Both the position numbers and the translations under genes were made by a program. Shown piece after piece: positions 1-5,587 of a stretch of DNA of 5,587 nucleotides. Each line of letters starts with the position of its first letter. Within the stretch, counting starts at the first letter, position 1. Source of the DNA: Oscillospiraceae bacterium (GTDB lineage: Bacteria; Bacillota; Clostridia; Oscillospirales; Acutalibacteraceae); NCBI GenBank assembly GCA_029012165.1, contig JAQXLO010000135.1:1-5587 (forward strand), in the 5' to 3' direction. Under the pieces are notes generated by a model that worked only from the letters and a program-made list of their open reading frames with translations, was not told where the DNA came from and ran no database searches.

Positions 1-16
1 TGGTGTTGTTAGGATT

Positions 17-80
17 TCGCCGACTGCGGTCGGCGACCAAAGGCGCCGCCTTTGGAATCCGCAAGCCTTTAAAAAGGCTT
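17..80. repeat. Cluster of three adjacent palindromes, possible dispersed intergenic repeat
   Basis: Three inverted repeats follow each other: TCGCCGAC/GTCGGCGA (17-24 and 29-36, loop 4 nt), CCAAAGGC/GCCTTTGG (37-44 and 48-55, loop 3 nt) and AAGCCTTT/AAAGGCTT (63-70 and 73-80, loop 2 nt). No gene is supported here. Such modular palindromes near operon ends occur as multicopy intergenic elements in Clostridia genomes. Whether this one is repeated cannot be seen within the window, where only one copy is present. The third palindrome might also act as a backup terminator, but it lacks a proper T-run. Confidence 0.55.
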
Positions 81-122
81 GAACGAAACTTTTAAACCCA
101 CAAAAAACCGTGATGAACCATT

Positions 123-153
123 AAAAAAACTTGCGCCGATGGTTCGGCACAAG
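123..153 (-). terminator. Rho-independent terminator of the activase operon
   Basis: Read on the minus strand, bases 153-130 form a hairpin CTTG-T-GCCGA / ACCA / TCGGC-G-CAAG: ten pairs including one G-U, with a 4-nt loop. It is followed at once by seven T (129-123). It begins 9 nt after the TAA stop of the 421-aa gene, exactly where the operon should end. Confidence 0.85.
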
Positions 154-162
154 CTTTCCTGT

Positions 163-1428
<1,266 letters not shown>

Positions 1429-1430
1429 GG

Positions 1431-4346
1431 TCAAACCTCCTTTTCGGACGCTTTCTGCATTTCCAGAGCGGAAAGCAGACTTCTCAGTCGAATCTTCACG
1501 GCGCCGAGGTTGGTGATCTCGTCGATCTTGATCTGGGTGTAGATCTTGCCGTGGCTCTCCAATATTGCACGCACCTCGTCCGTGGTGATGGCGTCCACGC
1601 CGCAGCCGAAGGACACCAGCTGGATCAGGTTCATCTCGGGATGCTCGCACACATAGCCGGCGGCGCTGTACAGACGGGCATGGTATGTCCACTGGTTGAG
1701 GACATTGACCCTGAATTTTTCCATACGGTGGCTGACGGCGTCCTCCGTGAGCACCATGGCGCCGCAGGAGCAGATCAGCTCGTCGATGCCGTGGCTGACC
1801 TCGGGGTCGAGGTGGTAGGGCCTGCCGCACAGCACGATGGCGGGGATATTCTCCTCTTTCGCAATGCGCATAAACTCGTCCGCCTTTTTGCGCACGGCGG
1901 CAAGGTAATCGCTGTACGCCTTGTACGCCGAATCGACGGCGTGCAAAAACTCCTTGCGGCGGATGTCGGGGAAGTAGCCCGTCATGATCTTGTAGAATTT
2001 CTTTTCAAAAGTATTGCGTTTGTGGGGTCCCACATAGTCGTACAGGAACGTCACATTTTCCAGCCGCGGGGAATTTGCCCGAATCACCTCGGGGTAATAC
2101 GCCACCACGGGGCAGTTGTAGTAGTTGTCGCCCTTGCCCTCGTTCATGTTGTAGCTCATGCAGGGATAGAAGATGTGGGAAACGCCCTTGTCGATCAGCT
2201 CCTCCACATGGCCGTGCACCAGCTTCGCCGGGTAGCAGACCGTATCGGACGGAATGGTGGACTGCCCCTTGAAATACAGCTTGCGGTCGGAGCCGACACG
2301 GGTCACCACCTCAAAGCCCAGCTCCGTAAAGAAAGTGTGCCAGAAGGGCAGCATTTCGTACATATTCAGCGCCATGGGGATGCCGATCTGTCCACGCTTG
2401 CCCTTTTGGGGCTTGTAGCTGCGCAGAAGCTCCAGCTTGTAGGCGTACAGGTTGTATTTTTTGGCGGCACTGCTCTTGCCCGTGGGCTTGTCGCACTTGT
2501 TGCCGGCGATGAATTTTCTGCCGGACTGGAAGGTGTTGACCGTCAGCTTGCAGTGGTTGGTGCAGCCCTGACAGACGACCGCCGCCGTCTGGTGGGTAAA
2601 GGTTTTCAGTTCCTGCGGGGTAATGGTCTTGGACGGACCGACGGTGTATTTCTTGGCGTACAGCGCCGCACCGTAGGCACCCATCAGACCGGCAAGATTG
2701 GGACGGATGACGTTTCTGCCGATCTCCATCTCGAAGGCACGCAGAACCGCATCGTTGAGGAACGTGCCGCCCTGCACGACGATATTCTGTCCCAGCTCGT
2801 CCGCCGAGGCGGAACGGATGACCTTATACAGCGCATTTTTGACGATGCTGATGGACAGACCTGCGGAGATGTTCTCCACGCTGGCGCCCTCTTTCTGCGC
2901 CTGCTTGACGGAGGAATTCATAAACACCGTACAGCGGGAGCCGAGGTCAACGGGCTTGTCCGCATACAGCCCCTTTTGCGTAAAGGACGCCACGTCGTAG
3001 CCCAGCGTTTCCGCAAAGGTTTGCAGGAAAGAGCCGCAGCCCGAGGAACAGGCTTCGTTGAGAAAAATGTTGTCGATGACGCCGTTGCGAATCTTGAAGC
3101 ACTTGATATCCTGACCGCCGATGTCGATGATGAAATCCACGTCCGGCATAAACTTGGACGCTGCCGTATAGTGGGCAATGGTTTCCACGATGCCGTTGTC
3201 GATGTTGAAGGCGTTGAGGATCATCTCCTCGCCGTATCCCGTGGCGGCGGAGCCGAGGATATGGATGCCGGGGAATTTTTCATATACATTTTCAAAGAAA
3301 CGCTTGAGCATTTCCACCGGCGCACCCTTGTTGCTGCTGTACTCGGAGTAGACGATCTCGTCCTGCTCGTTGATAACCACCGCTTTCAGCGTGGTGGAGC
3401 CGGAGTCGATGCCGATATATACATTTTTGTTGTCGCCCAGTTCTGCCGTGGCGATCTCCGCCTTGGCATGGCGGGCACGGAACGCCTCATACTGCGCTTC
3501 GTCCGTGAACAGCGGCGGACAGAATTTGTAGCCGTTCTCGCCCTGGGAGCGCTCCGTGGACTGCAAGATCTCCTCCAGCGTCCGTGCCTCGGTGCAGTTG
3601 GAGATCGCTGCGCCGTAGGCGACCAGATACAGGGAATTCTCCGGGCAGATGCCCCGGAGTGCCAGCACGTTGTCGAAGCATTCCCGCAATTTCGAGAAGT
3701 AGGTCAGCGGTCCGCCCAGATAGACCACCTTGCCCTCGATCTTTCTGCCCTGCGCCAGACCGGCGATGGTCTGGTTGACAACGGCGTACAGCACGCTCAG
3801 CGCAATGTCGCTTTTCTGTGCACCCTGATTAAGCAGGGGCTGGATATCGCTCTTGGCGAATACGCCGCAGCGGGAAGCGATGGTGTAGTTCTTCTCCGCC
3901 TTTTGGGCAAGGGCATCCATCTGATCCATGGGCACGTTCAGCAGTGTCGCCATCTGGTCGATGAATGCACCCGTGCCGCCGGCACAGGAACCGTTCATGC
4001 GCACTTCCAGTCCGCCGGTAAGGTACAGAATTTTTGCGTCCTCACCGCCCAGCTCGATGACCACATCCGTCCCCGGCAGCAGGGAGTTGACCGCCAAACG
4101 GGTAGCGTACACCTCCTGCACAAATTCGATGCCGCTTTTCTCGGCGACACCCAGTCCTGCCGAGCCGGAAATGGTGCAGTAAAGTTTCTCGTCCTTGCAG
4201 TATGGGCGCACCTCCTGCAGCGCTTCCTTGAGCTTTTCTGCCACACGGGAATAATGGCGGGAATAATTTTTGCAAATAATTGTATGATTATCGTCCAGCA
4301 ACACATACTTCAGCGTCGTTGAACCGATGTCGATTCCTAATCTCAT
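1431..4346 (-). CDS. Tandem BadF/BadG/BcrA/BcrD-type ATPase (acyl-CoA dehydratase activase) with DUF2229 domain
   Basis: A 971-aa cytoplasmic protein with two ASKHA-fold ATPase domains of the HgdC/BcrAD_BadFG family, followed by a DUF2229/COG3580 domain. ATPase domain 1 spans about 1-255: DIGST (6-10), ELGGEDAK (98-105), SCAGGTG with C121, and SRCGVFAKSD with C160. ATPase domain 2 spans about 308-565: IDSGSTTLK (313-321), DIGGQDIK (408-415), ACSSGCGSF with C433 and C437, and SRCTVFMNSS with C472. In HgdC the two equivalent cysteines bind a [4Fe-4S] cluster at the dimer interface, and ATP hydrolysis drives low-potential electron transfer to a dehydratase. A linker holds CQGCTNHC (592-599) and C618. 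The DUF2229-like part (about 650-960) has LNMYEMLPFW, DTVCYPAKLVHGH (C704), CGRPYHLDPEVSHGID, and ends with KIDEITNLGAVKIRLRSL. The start ATG has AGGAG 6 nt upstream and directly precedes the first phosphate motif. The protein is shorter than the usual roughly 1400-aa form because the COG3581 part is a separate downstream gene. The reaction catalysed is unknown. Confidence 0.92.
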   Translation of the reverse strand: MRLGIDIGSTTLKYVLLDDNHTIICKNYSRHYSRVAEKLKEALQEVRPYCKDEKLYCTISGSAGLGVAEKSGIEFVQEVYATRLAVNSLLPGTDVVIELGGEDAKILYLTGGLEVRMNGSCAGGTGAFIDQMATLLNVPMDQMDALAQKAEKNYTIASRCGVFAKSDIQPLLNQGAQKSDIALSVLYAVVNQTIAGLAQGRKIEGKVVYLGGPLTYFSKLRECFDNVLALRGICPENSLYLVAYGAAISNCTEARTLEEILQSTERSQGENGYKFCPPLFTDEAQYEAFRARHAKAEIATAELGDNKNVYIGIDSGSTTLKAVVINEQDEIVYSEYSSNKGAPVEMLKRFFENVYEKFPGIHILGSAATGYGEEMILNAFNIDNGIVETIAHYTAASKFMPDVDFIIDIGGQDIKCFKIRNGVIDNIFLNEACSSGCGSFLQTFAETLGYDVASFTQKGLYADKPVDLGSRCTVFMNSSVKQAQKEGASVENISAGLSISIVKNALYKVIRSASADELGQNIVVQGGTFLNDAVLRAFEMEIGRNVIRPNLAGLMGAYGAALYAKKYTVGPSKTITPQELKTFTHQTAAVVCQGCTNHCKLTVNTFQSGRKFIAGNKCDKPTGKSSAAKKYNLYAYKLELLRSYKPQKGKRGQIGIPMALNMYEMLPFWHTFFTELGFEVVTRVGSDRKLYFKGQSTIPSDTVCYPAKLVHGHVEELIDKGVSHIFYPCMSYNMNEGKGDNYYNCPVVAYYPEVIRANSPRLENVTFLYDYVGPHKRNTFEKKFYKIMTGYFPDIRRKEFLHAVDSAYKAYSDYLAAVRKKADEFMRIAKEENIPAIVLCGRPYHLDPEVSHGIDELICSCGAMVLTEDAVSHRMEKFRVNVLNQWTYHARLYSAAGYVCEHPEMNLIQLVSFGCGVDAITTDEVRAILESHGKIYTQIKIDEITNLGAVKIRLRSLLSALEMQKASEKEV
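1436..1441 (-). promoter_or_regulatory. Ribosome binding site of the 421-aa activase-related gene
   Basis: The minus strand reads AGGAGG, 7 nt before the ATG at 1428. It lies inside the last codons of the upstream gene, whose TGA is at 1433-1431. This site decides the start of the downstream gene and argues that the two reading frames are separately initiated and not products of a sequencing frameshift. Confidence 0.85.
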
Positions 4347-4352
4347 GATCCT

Positions 4353-4357
4353 CTCCT
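4353..4357 (-). promoter_or_regulatory. Ribosome binding site of the 971-aa activase gene
   Basis: The minus strand reads AGGAG, followed by 6 nt to the ATG at 4346. A second AGG lies inside the spacer. It supports the start that places the DIGST phosphate-binding motif at residues 6-10, as in HgdC-type proteins. Confidence 0.8.
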
Positions 4358-4374
4358 GAAAAGATTTTTACCCC

Positions 4375-4403
4375 ATTTTAACAGAGCTGACCCGGGCATT
4401 CAA
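4375..4403 (-). promoter_or_regulatory. Predicted sigma-A promoter of the activase operon
   Basis: On the minus strand a -35 box TTGAAT (4403-4398) is followed by exactly 17 nt and a -10 box TAAAAT (4380-4375). This matches the consensus at 4 of 6 and 5 of 6 positions with ideal spacing. Transcription would start near 4368, giving a leader of about 20 nt that contains the ribosome binding site. It is a sequence match only, but it is the best-placed candidate in the divergent region. Confidence 0.6.
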
Positions 4404-4416
4404 ACAGCACACGGAT

Positions 4417-4443
4417 AAAAGTGTCGAATTTTCTGACACTTTT
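4417..4443. promoter_or_regulatory. Inverted repeat, candidate TetR-family operator
   Basis: The arms AAAAGTGTC (4417-4425) and GACACTTTT (4435-4443) are perfect inverted repeats of 9 bp around a 9-nt centre, which itself holds GAA-TT-TTC. The size suits a TetR-family dimer. It lies between the two divergent -35 boxes: 13 nt from the activase -35 and 20 nt from the tetR -35. A further half-site TGTCA (4451-4455) pairs with TGACA (4434-4438) as an overlapping second inverted repeat. Because a tetR-type gene starts 67 nt to the right, this is the likely binding site of its product. A weak hairpin terminator is an alternative reading, but no gene ends here. Confidence 0.6.
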
Positions 4444-4463
4444 TAGAATTTGTCACGTTTTGT

Positions 4464-4492
4464 TTGCAAAAGACTGCGTTATGTAGTAAAAT
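4464..4492 (+). promoter_or_regulatory. Predicted promoter of the TetR-family gene
   Basis: The -35 box TTGCAA (4464-4469) is separated by 17 nt from the -10 box TAAAAT (4487-4492). The start of transcription would fall near 4499, right at the ribosome binding site, giving an unusually short leader of about 12 nt. The -35 box overlaps a small perfect palindrome TTTGCAAA (4463-4470). The match is good, but the short leader leaves some doubt. Confidence 0.5.
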
Positions 4493-4498
4493 GTCTGC

Positions 4499-4504
4499 GG
4501 AGGG
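4499..4504 (+). promoter_or_regulatory. Ribosome binding site of the TetR-family gene
   Basis: GGAGGG followed by six T and the ATG at 4511. The strong match and 6-nt spacing fix the start of the regulator gene. Confidence 0.8.
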
Positions 4505-4510
4505 TTTTTT

Positions 4511-5131
4511 ATGGATCAGAAAAAGACAGTACACGAAACCATTGCCGATGCATTCAAAGAGCTGATGATGAAGCGGGATTTTGAAAAGATCACCGTGAAA
4601 ATGATCGCTGCGCAGGCCGGGATCACTCGCTCCAGATTTTATAACTACTTTCAGGATAAATACGAAATATTGGAATGGATCATCCGCCACCAAATCTCCG
4701 AAAAGGTCTCCATTCTCATCGAAAAGGAGATGTACATGGAGGCACTGCGGCTGATGTTTTCCTGCATCGAGGAGGACAAGCCCTTTTTCACCAAGGCGTT
4801 TCGCATCCACGGACAGAACGGCTTTGAAGAGATCCTCGGGCAGGAGTTCACCAATCTGTTTGTGCAGGTGTACAAATCCGTCTCCTTTGACTTTCCGAAC
4901 AAGGTCATCACCCGGGAAAACACCGCAGGATATCAGGCGCTGGCACTGATTATGTATCTGCGCCTGTGGGTGTGCGACGGACGGTACGGCGATGCCTCCT
5001 GGGACGAGGTGTGCGACGCCTATATTTTCATGCTCACCCAAAGCAACAGCATGATCAGCCCCAAAAACCTTTTGGAAGCCATTACGGAAAAGCTGCCCCA
5101 TCCCCTGCGCCACCTGCTGGGCAGTCACTGA
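4511..5131 (+). CDS. TetR/AcrR-family transcriptional regulator
   Basis: A 206-aa DNA-binding regulator. The N-terminal TetR helix-turn-helix is clear at about residues 5-55, with the recognition region KITVKMIAAQAGITRSRFYNYFQDKYEIL and the typical YNYF-x-DK-x-E signature. The rest (about 60-200) is an all-helical ligand/dimerisation domain. It resembles the C-terminal domain of DhaS-like TetR proteins, for example in FFTKAFRIHGQNGFEEIL (92-109) and LRLWVCDGRYGDASWDEVCDAY (150-171), but that sub-family call is tentative. Length is normal for the family. It is transcribed divergently from the activase operon across a 164-nt region that holds a perfect 9+9 bp inverted repeat, so it probably controls that operon and itself. 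The inducer is unknown; a CoA thioester or other substrate of the activase system would be a natural guess. DhaS-type members can act as activators, which matters here because the inverted repeat lies upstream of both predicted promoters. Confidence 0.92.
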   Translation: MDQKKTVHETIADAFKELMMKRDFEKITVKMIAAQAGITRSRFYNYFQDKYEILEWIIRHQISEKVSILIEKEMYMEALRLMFSCIEEDKPFFTKAFRIHGQNGFEEILGQEFTNLFVQVYKSVSFDFPNKVITRENTAGYQALALIMYLRLWVCDGRYGDASWDEVCDAYIFMLTQSNSMISPKNLLEAITEKLPHPLRHLLGSH

Positions 5132-5145
5132 CACGGCGCACCACC

Positions 5146-5191
5146 AAAAAAGACAGATGGAACGGACAAATGTCTGCTCCATCTGTTTTTT
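5146..5191. terminator. Bidirectional rho-independent terminator between convergent genes
   Basis: Perfect arms ACAGATGGA (5153-5161) and TCCATCTGT (5178-5186) form a 9-bp stem. It is flanked by six A on the left (5146-5151) and a run of T on the right (5186-5191), so it can end transcription on both strands. Inside the 16-nt loop, GACA (5165-5168) and TGTC (5171-5174) can extend the stem across a symmetrical 3x3 internal loop. It lies 14 nt after the tetR stop and 3 nt after the yqeG stop, so it serves both genes. Confidence 0.88.
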
Positions 5192-5194
5192 GTC

Positions 5195-5587
5195 TCAAGT
5201 TCCGTTGGGCACAATGCACTTTTGGATATATTCCCGCTCCCGTCTGCGGATCTCCTCGTACTTTTTCGGGGTGAACTTGTCCCGCCCGATGGGATCCACC
5301 TTGACCGAAATGGCGCCCACACGGTTCGCCACCAGTACATCCGTAAACAGCTGGTCGCCGATCATGGCGATCTCGGACGGGTGCAGGTTCAGCTTTCGTG
5401 CCGCCCGGTACAGCGCCTTGGTGCGGGGCTTCCTCGCATTGGCGACAAAGGGGACGCCACCCATTTTTTTCGACAGGAACCATGCGCGCGGGGTGACGGT
5501 GTTGGACACGATGATGACCTGAATGCCCGCCGCCTGCACCCGCTTGATCCATCTGCGGATCTGCTCGGGCAGACGGAACGAGGCATC
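5195..5587 (-). CDS. yqeG: YqeG-family HAD-IIIA phosphatase, partial (N-terminus beyond the window)
   Basis: The visible 130 C-terminal residues match YqeG/Gep4-type HAD phosphatases. HAD motif II is VSNT (27-30), the conserved lysine of motif III is in ARKP (K53), and motif IV is GDQLFTD (77-83), followed by the NRVGAISVKV strand typical of the family. The protein ends in a basic tail, KKYEEIRRREREYIQK. Motif I (DxDNT, the nucleophile aspartate) should lie in the missing N-terminal part of about 35-45 residues; B. subtilis YqeG is about 170 aa. The reading frame is open to the last base of the window. Eukaryotic Gep4 dephosphorylates phosphatidylglycerophosphate; the role of bacterial YqeG is less certain. 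It converges on the tetR gene and shares its terminator, so it is probably functionally unrelated to the activase operon. Confidence 0.9.
   Translation of the reverse strand, partial: DASFRLPEQIRRWIKRVQAAGIQVIIVSNTVTPRAWFLSKKMGGVPFVANARKPRTKALYRAARKLNLHPSEIAMIGDQLFTDVLVANRVGAISVKVDPIGRDKFTPKKYEEIRRREREYIQKCIVPNGT

Noticed and set aside
17..80. CRISPR array
   Set aside because: The palindromes differ from one another and no direct repeats with regular spacers are present.
115..145. Inverted repeat GAACCAT (115-121) / ATGGTTC (139-145) as an alternative antiterminator structure
   Set aside because: On the minus strand one arm lies downstream of the T-run, so it would be made only after termination. 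It is probably chance overlap with the terminator loop.
1429..1830. A 134-codon in-frame extension upstream of the 421-aa gene
   Set aside because: It overlaps the C-terminal coding part of the 971-aa gene in another frame and its translation is Arg-rich and unlike the family. The ATG at 1428 has a strong ribosome binding site.
1551..4322. A 923-codon open frame on the plus strand, antisense to the 971-aa activase gene
   Set aside because: Its translation is rich in His, Val, Gly, Ala and Arg without recognisable domains. It mirrors a real gene with strong family motifs, so it is a by-product of GC-rich codon use.
4398..4510. A minus-strand open frame (4400-5182) opposite the tetR gene
   Set aside because: It is antisense to the clear TetR helix-turn-helix gene, crosses the divergent control region and has no recognisable domain.

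Overview
The window looks like a piece of a fairly GC-rich Clostridia (Firmicutes) chromosome. The Oscillospiraceae/Ruminococcaceae are my best guess, from the strong AGGAGG-type ribosome binding sites, the gene families present and the style of intergenic palindromes. This placement is inference, not proof. Four genes are supported, and the window cuts the last one.

Left part (1-4346, minus strand): a two-gene operon with its promoter near 4375-4403. The first gene (1431-4346, 971 aa) has two tandem BadF/BadG/BcrA/BcrD (HgdC-type) ATPase domains, then a cysteine-rich linker and a DUF2229/COG3580 domain. The second (163-1428, 421 aa) starts 2 nt after the first one stops and encodes the COG3581-type part. 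In many anaerobes these parts form one protein of about 1400 aa, so here the protein is split into two coupled genes. The family resembles the ATP-driven [4Fe-4S] activases of 2-hydroxyacyl-CoA dehydratases and benzoyl-CoA reductases, but the physiological reaction of the large multidomain form is not known to me. No dehydratase partner (HgdA/HgdB type) lies in the window. A hairpin with a T-run at 123-153 ends the operon, and bases 17-80 hold three back-to-back palindromes that look like a dispersed intergenic repeat.

Middle (4347-4510): a 164-nt divergent control region. It has a promoter for each direction and, between the two -35 boxes, a perfect 9+9 bp inverted repeat (4417-4443) that is a good candidate operator.

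Right part: a TetR-family regulator (4511-5131, plus strand), probably the regulator of the divergent operon and of itself. A bidirectional terminator (5146-5191) separates it from a convergent, partial yqeG-like HAD phosphatase gene (5195 to the window end, minus strand).

The working picture is a TetR-controlled, oxygen-sensitive ATP-dependent redox module of unknown substrate. The most interesting points are the gene split, the differences between the two ATPase domains, and the operator lying upstream of both promoters rather than over them.
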